Part shown: in pieces, positions 52,688 to 64,000 of the stretch
Layout of the letters: each line of letters begins with the position of its first letter
Numbering within the stretch: the stretch's first letter is position 1
NCBI GenBank assembly: GCA_951799405.1
Contig: OX637346.1
Coordinates: 13,353,215-13,417,214, forward strand
Reading direction: 5' to 3'
From: Agapetus fuscipes
Taxonomy: Eukaryota; Arthropoda; Insecta; Trichoptera; Glossosomatidae
Length of the DNA stretch: 64,000 nt
Made by a program: the position numbers and the translations under genes
Notes under the pieces: model-generated
Databases searched by the model: none
What the model saw: only the letters and a program-made list of their open reading frames with translations
Told to the model about the DNA's origin: nothing

Positions 52688-53030
52688 ATCTAATCTAATC
52701 TAATCTAATCTAATCTAATTTAAGTTGCAAAGATATGTTACATTGGAGATTCTATAAATACCATCTATAAATTATTTTTAATCGATGCTGCACAAATATT
52801 AAGACAATTTAAATTATTTTTTAACATATGCCTACAAACATACATGTGTACGTCCGTCCTTACATGAACTGTACTATGTGTGGCAACAGAAAAAAAAACA
52901 CAAATATCAAATGAACATAATCCCTGTAAATCTTGCCGCCTTTTTATAAAACGTGGGTGATTATATTCAATGTGAACCAATTTTTACAGTAGCTATGGGT
53001 AGTCAATGTCATACTAACCCATAAATGAAG
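52688..53030 (-). repeat. SINE-A, diverged and enlarged
   Basis: The tail is a long (TCTAA)n. The body has about 70 extra bases near the tail side and a poly-A interruption, but CAAATGAACATAATCCCTG and CATACTAACCCATAAATG keep the order. Confidence 0.75.
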
Positions 53031-53846
53031 ACACATAACCAATGACATTTTTGTTTTGTTACAAAATATCACGATACATCAAGACAATCATATTATAGTA
53101 TCTACCACAATTTGAATAAACGATAATGTATTAATTATTTTCATTCATGGTCATATATTTCAAGAATTATTTACACACACACTTCCTTTACGGTTTTCTG
53201 TCTTTTTATATTATTTTAGTCTTTAAATTTTTATCAGATACCTAGAAACCGTTGCGTTGCTCTCTCGCGAATACTTTTATCCAGCTGTTAACAGTATAGA
53301 ATAAATATTCTGGAAATGAGTAGTACAACGATTTTCAGTTCACATATTACTTTGTAGTAGGGCCATAACTGCCACAGTACGTCGGTGACTCTAGTTACCT
53401 ACATGGAGACGAGTGGATATTTACACAACTGTGCGATCGACATGTTCCACATACACTTATCATGTTTGCTTTTGCTTTATTTTAGAACGATGATAAGGAA
53501 AAGCGATTTGTGTTCAATGCGGCCGCTGTAACTTGCAATATCAATGACTGGTGTGTGTTCATATCGCCCCAATACATAGTGCACGCCAAAGTAAATGAAA
53601 TAAAATATGTTAACATAGAGTAACGAATAGTTTGTTATATATGTGAAAACATAATGGTGCTATAATCGTACAAATATCATGTATTGTATGTGAAAAAAGA
53701 TAAGAAAGAGATGAGTTGAAGGCGATAACAAGGTGGGGAGGCAATAGAAAAACGATAAAGCATTGTCATTTTTTTACACGATAATATTATAAAACAATGT
53801 TATTGGGTGTTTTAGTTGGGTTCTTTTTATTACACTGCTTTTTATT

Positions 53847-53847
<1 letters not shown>
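53031..53847. other. unassigned stretch
   Basis: No gene or repeat recognised. Confidence 0.35.
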
Positions 53848-53877
<30 letters not shown>

Positions 53878-54372
53878 TTATTACAGAAAACAACAGCACA
53901 TACACATAAAACAAGTAAAGATTTATAATAAATACATATAAGGCCAATAATAGTTTTCTTAAATAAAAATAATTACAATAAAAGCATGTCTACAGCAAAT
54001 GTAACAGCAAACGAAAAGAACAAAAGAAAAAAAAATAAGAATGCAGAGGTTTTTATCAGAGACGATTTGGGAAAATAGGATAGAAAGGACAATGGAAGGG
54101 GAAGAGGATGCCATTCAATCAGTTTTGCATTTTCTCAAGTAGTACATCCGCACCCCTTGAAGAAATGCGTTCTTGTACAAACAAAAAATGTCCAGGTGAT
54201 TAAAATTTGAGTTATAACAAAACATAGCTCTCGTTAAAGTCGAGTTTCTGGCATAATTTGTAGTGTGCGCTCCCGTATAAAAAAGTGAATTTAACCTAGT
54301 GCGCCTTGTAGGTACACGCAAAGTGAGCCCCTCACAAAGAACGGTGGAGTCAATATGGCCGTGTACTATATC
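53848..54372 (-). pseudogene. LINE 3' end with poly(A): ORF2 C-terminus
   Basis: On the minus strand the frame reads YDIVHGHIDSTVLCEGLTLR, then VPTRRTRLNSLF, TNYARNS and HLDIF, ending at 54115. The pattern (xIxxGxIDxxxLLExxxxxVPxRxTR ... LF, TNYxxNS, then IDIF) is the ORF2 C-terminus of a Jockey/CR1-like LINE. A 3' UTR of about 230 bases leads to a poly(A) seen as the T-run at 53855-53879. The peptide is open for about 80 codons. Upstream the register is lost near 54372, by frameshift or truncation. Confidence 0.75.
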
Positions 54373-55044
54373 GTACGTACATACGAGTACACAATGTACT
54401 CTCTGATAATGTAGCCTCTGTACAGTTCAACTTCCTGCGGACTGATTTTAGGCTTAAAAACATAATATTTTTTAATTTCTGCGAGTAACTTCATATTGCT
54501 TCTTTCGTTCGTCAAATGCTGTTGTCTGGCAGACGCCGACCAATAGGAGAGCACCTTGCATTGAGTTTCAAAAGTCACAGGAGAGTATCACAAGCTTAAT
54601 AAATAATTATTTTTTAATAAGCTGTATTTAATAAAAGAAAGGAAAATAAATCCTCCTTCTATTTCTAAATATATTTTTTCAAATAATCTTTGCTGCGTGA
54701 TTAAAAAAAAGTACAATTAAAACATTCTTACCGTGTTTTCTATTGTTTACTTATGTCAACAAAATCCTTTACAAGGTAAGCATTTTTCGAAACACAAAAA
54801 AAAAACTGAAAACAATTCTTTATTAAAATAATTTCCTTAAACTCCGTTAATAATAAGAAACTTTCTTCATTTATAAGAACTTTCATTCAACGAGTTGCTG
54901 ACTAAAAAAATAATACAACAAACAGTTGATGTTTTGTTTTAATGGAAATAACCATAAATGTATTTTCATTTGCTTACCAGAAAGTATTTGCATAATACCA
55001 GCAAATTTCTTCAAATATGAAATTTGTGTTAATTCTTAGATTGT
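54373..55044. other. unassigned; start may be LINE-derived
   Basis: 54373-54580 may be more of the same LINE in a shifted frame (a 70-codon minus-strand frame is open). The rest has no recognised feature. Confidence 0.35.
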
Positions 55045-55110
55045 ATCATTATCTAACTAAAGTCCACCCAGCTTTACAGCAGCAACTGGGTCTTGTGTGG
55101 GTGACGCATT
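55045..55110 (+). repeat. SINE-D central scrap
   Basis: AAAGTCCACCCAGCTTTACA and CAGCAACTGGGTCTTG. Confidence 0.7.
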
Positions 55111-55239
55111 TTGGGTCACGGAAATTTGATTCACGCTAGAAGTGCATTCACTGATTTTTAATAATCAAACGCAACTAAGCTTCACATATAGTGTAACTTT
55201 TTGCCACGTTTTCACCTAAGGGTTTCGCATGTGGCTAGT

Positions 55240-55490
55240 GGAACCTACTTATTTTTGCAGTTAAGGGGTTAAGCCTTACTCCAACCACTTCAGTTGAAGT
55301 GGGGGTTTCCCAGCTCCCGAGTGGGCTGGTACTCATTTCTTGTGAAGACTGAGTAAAACCTTGCCGGTATTTTATTTTGAGTTTTGAAATAAACACCGAA
55401 ACGGAAAATCATTTCCCGATCCAATCAGAACTCAAGCTCTTGGCATGGAATGCAAGCACTCTACCAGCTGAGCTGTCGACCGTAATACTC
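55240..55490 (-). repeat. SINE-C, best copy with tRNA-like head
   Basis: On the minus strand AGCTCAGCTGGTAGAGTGC is a strong tRNA A box, GAGTTCTGATTGG sits where the B box should be (degenerate), and TCAGTCTTCACAAGAAATG, ACCAGCCCACTCGGGAGC and AACTGAAGTGGTTGGAG follow. Confidence 0.85.
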
Positions 55491-56169
55491 GTATTCCATA
55501 TTCCATTCGACAGAATGACATCACAAGTCTAGGGGACTAGCTTTCTTGTTAACCTGAAACGGAATACACATTGCCGTATATGTTATTTGGTTCAGCGGAT
55601 AGCGTCACATTTTTTTTACAGATTTTCTGTTCTTACTCCACCTACATACAACTGTTAACATTTTTTATAATAATACCAAGATGTTAACACTTTATGGTCT
55701 TAGCAAAAGAGTTGCAGTGATGAAGAAAATCAAGTTCAAACAAACAAAAACGGCAGATTTTGGGGGAAATCACTCTTTAATAATTGCCGTAAACTTTACG
55801 GTACTCAAGTTTTGCAACTCGTACTAAGGGTACTGGGCAAAAGTGAACCAAGCTTACAGTTTGGTTGGTCAGTCTCATATCAAATTACTATTTGATGGGA
55901 CAGATGATTGATGAATGTGTGGGAAATTATTTGCACAGCGTGTTACAAGTTTGGGGACGCCGTCATGTGAGGTAACGCCATTATGCGACCACGCTGATAC
56001 AAGTGCACTTGCTATTCATGCACTAATTTTATCTCGAAACAAAACAAGTGTCTTGTGTTGAAAACATCGCGGCTGCAGCCAAATAGCGGCGAGTGCATAA
56101 TAATGCAATCTACGCCTCAGCATACGAATACTTTAATTTAAAAAAAAATAAGTCTTTTTTTTCTTGATT
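55491..56169. other. unassigned, with a SINE-A scrap
   Basis: 55850-55895 has AAAGTGAACCAAGC and TTGGTCAGTCTCATATC, a SINE-A head in minus sense. No gene. Confidence 0.35.
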
Positions 56170-56400
56170 TTTTTTATAAAATAGATTTGTGAAGAGAAAT
56201 GTAATTTACCAATCTTTTTTTACCTGGGTAGTTATCTTCATGCGAAAGCAGAAGCTGGTGTGAATGCAATGGAAATTGTTGAACCAGGATCGAAGTTAGA
56301 GTCAAAGGGCCTGGCGTGATTCGAACCAGCGTTATTCTGTTCTAAATCCGCTAGTCAAGAATAACGATTTGATTCTTCGGCCATGCCACAGACAATCTAG
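56170..56400 (-). repeat. SINE-B, full length, diverged
   Basis: Minus strand: head TGGCATGGCCGAAGAATC, B box CGCTGGTTCGAATC, then TTTGACTCTAACTTCG, TTCTGCTTTCGCATGAAG and CACAAATCTA. Confidence 0.85.
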
Positions 56401-56429
56401 ATTCTAGATCTACAGTTCTAATTAATGAA

Positions 56430-56625
56430 AAATTAAGTGGTAAAGATATATTTTCAATAACGATTCATATTCCGTGTACATCCACAAACAGACCACTCGA
56501 TGATTGTAACTTCACACAAACGCATGTTACATTTTTACTTTAAAATGGGACCATTACTTCAAATAAACACAAATCCAACAATTCTCGCTGACTTTTCTGG
56601 AACTGGGGCTACATTGGCATGTTTC
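56430..56625 (-). repeat. SINE-A, strongly diverged
   Basis: AAGTGGTAAAGATATATTTT, CATCCACAAACAGACC and CTGGAACTGGGGCTACATTG keep the order. Confidence 0.65.
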
Positions 56626-56649
56626 AAGTCGACACATGTCCTTCCTGCA

Positions 56650-56807
56650 GCATCCTCGTTAATTAGCCCACCTGACGATGCAAACCGTTTAATAGTGAAA
56701 CCGGCCATGGAACATAATATACTCCAAGTAATCTAAAGCAAAGTCTGTTTTACTTTTTATCCTGTAAGATTACAAAGTAAATGCCTCTACGATCAATGAA
56801 ATCGCAG
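56650..56807 (+). mobile_element. single-arm PLE-like repeat, family 3, decayed ribozyme
   Basis: CCACCTGACGATGCAAACC, then GTGAAACCGGCC and GATTACAAAGTAAATGCCTC. It aligns with the right arm and flank at 19662-19810. CTGACGA and GAAA survive, but stem II and helix I no longer pair well and the helix III palindrome is broken. Confidence 0.75.
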
Positions 56808-56811
56808 GATT

Positions 56812-56925
56812 TGTGCTCATTTGAGGTTTCGGTCTTATTTGTTAAGAATATGAATGTGTATGCAGCATGTGTGAGCGCTAGTTAGACGTGTTTACTTGTT
56901 GGCATACATACATTCAACAGTCTTT
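56812..56925 (+). repeat. SINE-A fragment
   Basis: GTGCTCATTTGAGGTTTCGG, TGCAGCATGTGTGAGCG and GTGTTTACTTGTTGGC. Confidence 0.7.
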
Positions 56926-56934
56926 TTTTTAAGT

Positions 56935-57150
56935 TTGTAGAGTGTTGCATTCCACGCCAATAGCTCAGGTTCGATCCCACCGAGGGTCAGAAATGATTTT
57001 CCGTTCCGTTGCTTAACTCAAACCCAAAAAAAATCCAGGAAAGTTTACTCAGCCTTCACAAGAAATGAGTACCAGCCCCTTCAGGAGATGGGAAACCGCC
57101 ACATCAAATGAAGTGGTTTACGTACCTGTAAAAATAAAAAAGACGCCACT
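56935..57150 (+). repeat. SINE-C copy
   Basis: B box AGGTTCGATCCC is intact. Then TCAGCCTTCACAAGAAATG, ACCAGCCCCTTCAGG and GAAGTGGTTTACGTACC. The A box is degraded. Confidence 0.85.
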
Positions 57151-60100
57151 TGTCACATGCGAACGTTTCGGCAATTGCTTGGCTAGTAGTTATACAATGT
57201 GTGTAGCTTATTTGTGTTTTGTTGCGTAGTCAACTCATTTTATATATTTTTTTCGATGCTCGATACTGTTTGTGATCCAAATGATTCGCAAAGCAAAGCG
57301 TGTTTCGCATATCAAGTCAGTGCATTGTTTTACATGCAAGAGGCCGTGTCTTTTAAAAATACACACCCAATCTACTCAGCAGAGGTTAAATACAAAATGC
57401 GAGCTGCGTACGCTGCATTTTTGCACAGATTCCAATGCAGTTTCATGCAGTATTTGTTATCAATTTATTTTTTGCTTCTCTCAATTCGAAACAGTGCGCG
57501 GTGCATTTTGACGTGAATTATTTAGCTGGTTTTTGACCGGTGCGGTGGAGAGAAAATCAAATGTAAATTTTTATACATGCGGTTGTTAGTGAAAATGTGT
57601 TGCAATTTGTTTTTAAAAAAACCCCAATTGCGGGCAGAGCAATTTTTTTTTACTACAAATCATTTAGGATTCTGGTCGAGTATAAAATAATTAAATTTAA
57701 TCAGAAGAGCTTTTTGTTGTCAGATTACACCTACCTACATTTTATTTCAAAATCTAATGCACAAAAATCAACAAAAACAACATTTACCTCTGCTTAATAA
57801 CATCACCTAAATAATAAATTGTATAGAGGATAAAACAGCTCCCCTAGTGAGTGATTTACTTTTCGTATATTTTACTTATTTACGCAATTTTTAAACGAAG
57901 GTTACATGTTGTTTATTTTGATTTTTACACACCATAACCTGTAGATGAAAAAATACATTTATATTTTTAAATTCACTTTTTTGTGACTTAAAGAAAACGT
58001 TGTTGTAATCAAACATTAAAAAAGAAAACAAAATGTTTCCTTGTATTTTTTTTTAATTGTAATTAAATTTTCATAATATCACAGTCCACGCCAAGCGTTT
58101 CATAGAATTTGCTTGGCATTTTAACTTTTATATTTTGAGGGCAAAAAAGATTCAATTATTGATATTGAGAAACTAATGGGTAATGAGAAAAATCTTTCAA
58201 ACTTAGAAAATAGCCAGAGTTGTAGAAAAATCATTAAAAAAAATCGATCGAAAAAACTATTTTTCTTCCTGTCTGAATGCTGTGAATAAATGTATATTTT
58301 TTTGTATTTATTTTTGTTATATCATGGTTGTATTGGCATATTTGTAGAATCTGCTTGGTATGCAAAAAGCTATGGGTTCAAGTTTGTACGAACTTGTCAA
58401 AAATTATTTCCTTTGGTTCGTTATTTTCAGCCGCTAAGATTAAAATCGTTAAATTTAATCATTCATCCAAAAAAGTCGTACAACTTCTAATGCAGTTACA
58501 TAAAATATGAATTAATGTTCTAAAGTTTGTGCATTTACAAAGTGAAAATTATTTTTCAATATTAATGAAAAATAACTTGTAAATCACATTTTTTGTAGGG
58601 AAATTGCCGAAGCGGATTTCATCCGATACCTACACGATTTTGGAGTATTTTCGCAATATTTCGCAACTTGAGGAAAATTTTACTGATCTCCAATCACATA
58701 AATTTTCCAGAAAACAGTTTTAAAAGAATTGTAATATTAAAAGATTTACGTTTTGATACAAGGTGAAAAATGACAAACACACCACGCTACATATTTATGC
58801 CATTTTTATTAGTAGCTATCTAAAATGAATTATCATCTTTTTTATGCACGTATCTTTAATGATGCATATATTTTTACAACTTATGTAATAAATGCTAAGA
58901 CCTTGCTTGTCTAACGATCCAATTACATTAGAATCATCTTTTGTCTTTTTTTAATTTTTTCAAGGTTAACTACAAACTATTAAGTACATATTTTTGCGGT
59001 TTTAAATTCAAGATATTTCTTAGCGGTTTACATCAACATTGGATGAGTATTGATTCCTTAATGTCTTAGAAAAACACTATTAAAAAATATTTAATAAAAA
59101 AATGTAATGATTCTACAGTGTATTTACAAAACATTACATTACGAATATTTTACATTTACTTAAAAAAATAACAATGTGCCTTTGAACTGAAATATAATTT
59201 AGTAATTCAATTATGTAGGTGCAACGAAAACGTATTTTTTTTTGTTTTCTTTACGAGTACAACTTTTATTTCCTCTTTTGTGGATTTATGAGCTCAGATA
59301 TGATTTTATGTAAAAAATATTCAGGAAATGGATTTCATCAAGAAAAAACATTTGAACTGTTTCTTGCGTCTCCGCTTTTCGAATTCCTATCAAAAATCTG
59401 AGTTTAAAGAACAAAACATTTTTATGGGAAACGCCCGAAATAGTGTCGGGCGTTTAGTAAAGATCGCGGCTGTCCGGCTATAAAATGCGTTAAATAATTA
59501 GCTCCTACAATCTTCCCAATCTTTTATCCCTTTCACCTCTTCAAACTTTCTCCAAGTGATCCACATCGCATTATTCTCATTTTTGAGGTAATCAAACAAA
59601 TGATTCGCATTGTTAAGATGATGGATAAGATGGTTAAGATTGTTGAGATGGCTAGGTATCTTTTAATTTACAGATTATAATATTTTGTGCCTGATGATGT
59701 ATAGTGTATTCAGGTAATCAGTCGCACATAAATCAACTTTACTTATTTTGTATCCATTCATGAAGTATTTAAATTTTATTGTTGTTTTATTTTTATTGTA
59801 ATAGTTCATTGTTTTTTTGCAGCGATCATATAAAACGGAGTGAAGACAAGATTTCAAGAAGTAAATTATTTAAACAATACATTACAATCTGGAATCGTTT
59901 ACATTGAACCAATAAATATTGGAATGAATCTTGTTTGTAACGAGTGCCAAATAAGTCACACATGAAGTTATAAAAAAATCCCCAAATCTTGGGGGCCCAT
60001 TTTTGGTTGATTTATCAATGGTCATTCATAGTAAATATGTGCCACATATGAAATTATGTTAGAGGATAAATGCAGGAATTTGGGTTAGAAATCCTGTCAT

Positions 60101-60785
60101 ATTAAATTTGTTTTTTTTTTTACTTTTATATCTGTCAAGTATGGCGCGCCCCACTGATCAGGAACCTATTTATTTTGTCGTGAATCGCTTGGAACGTCTC
60201 CAACAGCGGGTTCCGTTTTAGCGAGAGTGTTTTGTATAGCGGTCACATACCGCATACATTACTCTCAGGACGATCCTTGGATTAACTGCGGCCGACGCGA
60301 TAGTTTATGTCGACTCATTAGACAATACAATCAATATGTAGACAATAGTTGGCAGCGCTGAGTAGAAACACGAGTGTATGTAGGATGTAAATTCAGTGTG
60401 CTAGAAAAAAGAGTTTGTAAACATTTCAAAAGTTATTCTTGTAACAAAATACAACATGTCCGATAACAATTACTGTATTATTAACGAATGTCTTAATATT
60501 CAAATTGTCATTTCGTAATGATTTGGTAAATTTGTGAAGTAATTTTACAAAATGGTTTCTAGGGTTTAATCTCAAACTGGAGCATTTTGGCCTACTCTTG
60601 AAGATGCCTTTCTTTAATTTATTTTTAAATGAAAATAAATATTTAATATTAATTTGAACCGTGCTTAAATGAATAATTATTATTATTATTCAAAATTGAT
60701 GAATAATTTGTAAAAATTTACAAAGATGACGAATTTTCGGTTCTTGGTATGACAAAAAAAACATGAAATCTTGATATTCGTTACC
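57151..60785. other. unassigned AT-rich stretch (3.6 kb)
   Basis: No copies of the families above. Frames at 57199-57516 (105 codons), 57272, 57597, 58290, 59219 and 59675 have no recognised domain and look like chance in AT-rich DNA. 60145-60310 is CpG-richer, with GGATTAACTGCGGCC, and could be regulatory. Confidence 0.4.
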
Positions 60786-60870
60786 TTCTTCTTCTTCTTC
60801 TTATGATGAGTTGTATCGAAGATGGACTATCATCATGCTATTTTGATGCTGCGGCTTGAAACAGAGGCTT
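60786..60870 (-). repeat. AAG-tailed LINE end scrap
   Basis: Plus strand TTCTTCTTCTTCTTCTT then ATCGAAGATGGAC and TGCTGCGGCTTGAAAC, matching 34.5 and 36.4 kb. Confidence 0.8.
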
Positions 60871-61029
60871 AACATTCGCTATTAGCAAGGACAGATCAAT
60901 CGAAATCTGTTCCTTCTAGGCGTTTTACAAAAGTTTTTTATTTGCGAGACTCAGTTTTCTAGAGATTTGCAATGTTTTAATCCTTGATCACGCTTGCCTG
61001 CATAGAACGATTAATTATAATAATCATAT
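60871..61029. other. unassigned
   Basis: Nothing recognised. Confidence 0.3.
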
Positions 61030-61090
61030 TAGAATGATTTATTCGGTGAGCGCTGTTTTTGTGCGTATCACACTTCAAGAGCTAATATTA
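61030..61090 (-). repeat. tail type 2 scrap (LINE-2/SINE-D)
   Basis: TTTATTCGGTGAGCGCTG, TTTTTGTGCGTATCACAC and TTCAAGAGC. Confidence 0.8.
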
Positions 61091-62077
61091 ACTTAGATCT
61101 TAGTATTTTACGGTTAGCTATGATAAAGTAGATATTTTTCAGAGCTAGTGTTTTATTTGACTTTTATGAACTTTTGCCAGACCACCCCGTCTGCACAGAA
61201 AACTTCCAATTTTATGACCCTATAAATTTCATTACTGTTTATCTAATACACGATTAGCCCATTAATTTAAGAAAAAATGCTTACTCGTTAAAGGTTTAGA
61301 TCCAAAAATATATTAAAAGAATAATAAACTTACCAAATTTCTGAAATAATTTATGATTTCAAACGCAATTTCATGTAATTAAATATTTTTTTTAGAAAAA
61401 CTTGCATTTTTTTTTTTGTATTTTTTAGGCAATAATTTTCTTCATCAAATAAACAAATTAGGAAACAAGATTTTTTTTTAACACTTAAACAAATCTCCAA
61501 TGTGTACAATTTTATCTACCTAGTTCTTTGGTTGAAATTTTTAATTAAAAATTACTTCTATTTATAAAACAAGCCTATTTTATTTTATGTAAGCTTATGG
61601 GAATTTAAACTGAAACAATATCAACCTGTATGATTCTCTTACGTTTTTCCTTTCCATTAGGTAAACGTTTGATAAACCCGAGCTTCTGTGATCTTTTTTA
61701 GAATTATATATCGATAATTGTTATATTTTTACACAACTGAGCATTCGGAGCATAAATGTCCTATATTTTCACTTATAGTTCTTCATAATTTTCTCAATTT
61801 ATACCTTAATTCTGTGATTTACAAAACAAAAAATATGGCCTCATGGATTCTGAGATGAAGACGTCCAACTTTATTTCCATCTTTTAGTGGATTTTCGAAT
61901 AAGCGGTAAACAAATTCCAATTTTTTTTTTTAAAAAATCACTGGGTTGAAAACTTCATGTGCCTCTTCGAAAACATGGTCACCGAAGGTTTTTCCAGCCC
62001 AACAACAAATGACCCTTTTATTATCTAAAAAATCCTAGATTGCAGCGTATGATTCCATATGACTTATACGAGATCTA
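61091..62077. other. unassigned AT-rich stretch
   Basis: 61975-62020 has CATGGTCACCGAAGG and CCAGCCCAACAAC, a weak SINE-D central scrap. No gene. Confidence 0.35.
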
Positions 62078-62205
62078 TGATAATCTATGATCAAAGTTGC
62101 AAAGATATACAATATTTATGATTCATATTAAATGCATTCTTACAAGCAGACACGTATACGTTTACGCTTACACTTTCTTAATGTGGACTTACATACAACA
62201 TAAAA
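62078..62205 (-). repeat. SINE-A, 3' half
   Basis: AAAGTTGCAAAGATATAC, CTTACAAGCAGACACG and ACATACAACATAAAAACAC. Confidence 0.8.
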
Positions 62206-62480
62206 ACACAGTTGATGAATATTTTATCAACAAATATTACGTTTAATCCTTATATTGAATTAAGATACTGCCCTGAAGAGTTATTGAATATTTTTTAATA
62301 TCCACATCAGACTTCTAACATGTTTTTAATTGAAGTCATTAAAATGCATTACTGCCCTACTCTAAGCGCCTCCAATGAATTTAAAATGATAACGTCGTGA
62401 GCTGGAGGGTCGTTAAACGTGTTCACATTAAAAAATTAAGACTGACCGGGGGCAGTGGCTAAGGCTTCCGTGAGTGAGTT
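62206..62480. other. unassigned
   Basis: Nothing recognised. Confidence 0.3.
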
Positions 62481-62580
62481 GGGATGGTAAGGGGGGAGAC
62501 GGGGTGGGAAAGGGTGATATGGGATGGTAAGGGATGGTATGGGATGTTAAGGAGTGATATAGGGGGAGTGGTAGGAGGAG
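62481..62580. repeat. GGGATGGTA-type minisatellite
   Basis: GGGATGGTAAGG, GGGATGGTATGG, GGGATGTTAAGG and related G-rich units. The minus-strand Pro/Ser-rich frame across it is an artefact. Confidence 0.75.
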
Positions 62581-62884
62581 AAAAGATACATGAGATATAA
62601 AACGTCTGTATCTTGTCATCTTTCACATTTTTATTATTTACCCCCAGATATTACCTACGTGTGTTTGAACTAGCTATCAATTTTGAAGGAATTTTCCTGG
62701 TTGTAAAAATATCATGTTTCTTCTAGACTTCGATAGATTGAATTTGTCAGATGTTTTTAAGTATGAATTGTTTATCAATATTGATACAAATTTGTTTTAC
62801 CAATATTTTACTACTGGCCATGTGTACTTCTTCGAAATTTGAAACTTATCTGATAACACAACTAAGCTGCATATAAATTGCATC
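62581..62884. other. unassigned
   Basis: Nothing recognised. Confidence 0.3.
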
Positions 62885-63130
62885 TAGTTGCGCCGAGTTG
62901 AACCTATTTATTTTCACAGATAGAGGAGTCGGCCTTGTCCCAACTACTTAATTGAAGTGGGGTTTTTCTTGCGCCTAAGGTTACATGTTCTTATTCCATG
63001 TAAAAGATAAATCAACTTTGCCTGTATCATGATTTTAGTTTTGAAATAAACACCAATTTAGAAAGTCACTCTTGGTGAGGATCCTAGCTGTTCGGCTTTG
63101 AACAAAAGCGTTTCACAAACGGAACTATCA
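62885..63130 (-). repeat. SINE-C copy, diverged
   Basis: Plus-strand GTTGAACCTATTTATTTTC, CAACTACTTAATTGAAGTGG and TTTTGAAATAAACACC follow the order at 55.25-55.4 kb. Confidence 0.75.
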
Positions 63131-63141
63131 ACAGGATTTTC

Positions 63142-63345
63142 AATCTAATCTAAGTTGCAAAGATAATATATTAACATTTAAAAGTCGTATTAAATGCAGG
63201 CCCACAAACAGACACGAGAAAGTTATTGTTAACAAATGTTGCATGTGTTCTTACAATTTAAAAACCAAACCTCAAATAAACATAAGCACAGCAACTTTTG
63301 CTGCCTTTCCCTGCAACAAGGCTGACAAAGAGAACCATTTTTTAC
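63142..63345 (-). repeat. SINE-A, diverged
   Basis: ATCTAATCTAAGTTGC, GGCCCACAAACAGACACG and CCTCAAATAAACATAAGC. Confidence 0.85.
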
Positions 63346-63371
63346 ATAAGTCTTAGTTTACATGAATATTG

Positions 63372-63640
63372 TCCCTTGACTTCTAGGTTGGTATGAGGCT
63401 GACCACCCATACCTACTGTAAAAAATTGTTCACTTTGCCAATGTCACCCCTGCTTCAGGGAAGGTCGGCAAGGGTTGCAGGGCTTATGTTCATTTGAGAT
63501 TGGGTTTTTATATTGTAGGTCCACATGCGACATGTGTGAGCGTGAAATTATGCGTGTCTGCTTGTGGGAATGCATTTAATATGAATCTCAAATGATACAT
63601 ATCTTTGCAACTTAGATTTAGATTTAGATTAGACTACGCA
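63372..63640 (+). repeat. SINE-A, full length, (TTAGA)n tail
   Basis: CCTTGACTTCTAGGTTGG to TTAGATTTAGATTAGAC. Close to 11843-12112. Confidence 0.95.
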
Positions 63641-63685
63641 TTGTGATATATTGTTTTGCATATTTATTTTTTTTGCTAGTTAGCA

Positions 63686-63755
63686 TATACTCAACAATCG
63701 CGTTAACGCGATTGTTAAGTATATACGCAATTGTTTATACTCGAGAGTCGGGGTA
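63686..63755. mobile_element. TIR MITE end with perfect inner palindrome
   Basis: ACAATCGCGTTAACGCGATTGT at 63692-63713 is a perfect palindrome, followed by GTTTATACTCGAGAGTCGGG, the TACCYCAAG-family end. It looks like an internally deleted copy. Confidence 0.6.
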
Positions 63756-64000
63756 TAGATTTTTCTCCGATTTTCTTTCCTACGTTTATAAATAATTTTT
63801 CACCAAGCTCTCCTTTTATTCGCCAAGTTAACCCAAAGTGGATTTCCTTCACCTCATCAATAAATTAATGCGGAATATGTTGTGAAATGACGAGGGTTCG
63901 TTTTCAGGATTGTTTCAGCTAGAGCAGTAATTCTGCACCATTTTTTTTAAACAATTTCACTGCTTTTATATTTTTTCAGAAACAAGAATATTCAAAAATA
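63756..64000. other. unassigned end of window
   Basis: Nothing recognised. Confidence 0.3.

Noticed and set aside
55430..55490. tRNA gene on the minus strand
   Set aside because: Good A box but no cloverleaf or proper B box; it continues into SINE-C body.

Overview
The window looks like repeat-dense intergenic or intronic DNA from an animal, most likely an arthropod and plausibly a holometabolous insect. The base composition is AT-rich, the only rRNA-like sequence is a eukaryotic 5S copy inside a SINE, and the recognisable coding matter is LINE reverse-transcriptase C-termini, hAT- and PIF/Harbinger-like DNA elements, gypsy-type LTRs and Penelope-like (PLE) terminal repeats. I found no intact host protein-coding gene, no tRNA or rRNA gene and no CRISPR array. 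The open frames present are short and lie mostly in repeats or simple-sequence DNA. Species cannot be fixed from the sequence. || Repeat families, named here only for reference. SINE-A: about 270 bp, head CCTTGACTTATAGGTTGG, tail (TTAGA)n or (TATAGAT)n, more than 30 full or partial copies. SINE-B: tRNA-like head, conserved 3' part around TGGCCAGGCAGAATAGG, A-rich end. SINE-C: tRNA-like head and a block around CACAAGAAATGAGTACCAG. SINE-D: tRNA-like head GTAGTCCAGTGG, present with two different 3' tails, each shared with a different LINE in this window; one copy carries a 5S rRNA head. || Layout. 1-9.7 kb: SINE fragments, a 23-bp minisatellite with a five-unit higher-order period, one solo LTR, one LINE 3' end. 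9.7-20 kb: LINE-1 remnant, SINE-A/D, TIR MITEs, and two near-perfect palindromes carrying hammerhead-ribozyme cores. 20-31 kb: mostly unassigned AT-rich DNA with MITEs, a LINE scrap and a 1.07-kb hAT-like element with 8-bp target duplications. 31-46 kb: the densest part, with two tandem Harbinger-type MITEs (one holding a SINE insertion, the other empty), another Harbinger-type MITE, several LINE C-termini and a third ribozyme palindrome. 46-51 kb: RTE-like LINE scraps, a gypsy-type solo LTR with 5-bp TSD and the 5S-tRNA SINE. 50.75-52.1 kb: a CpG-rich segment with an initiator-like TCAGT, four CACGTG E-boxes and a 31-bp tandem array, followed by an AT-rich stretch repeating AAAAAGTGACA. This is the best candidate for a host promoter and non-coding first exon. 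52-64 kb: sparse repeats in AT-rich DNA with a poly(A)-tailed LINE at 53.9-54.4 kb. || How the parts relate. The LINEs are presumed to have mobilised the SINEs that share their tails. The PLE-like repeats carry hammerhead motifs on the RNA strand that reads from each palindrome centre outward. Most intriguing are these compact ribozyme palindromes, the tail exchange in SINE-D, and the 5S head.
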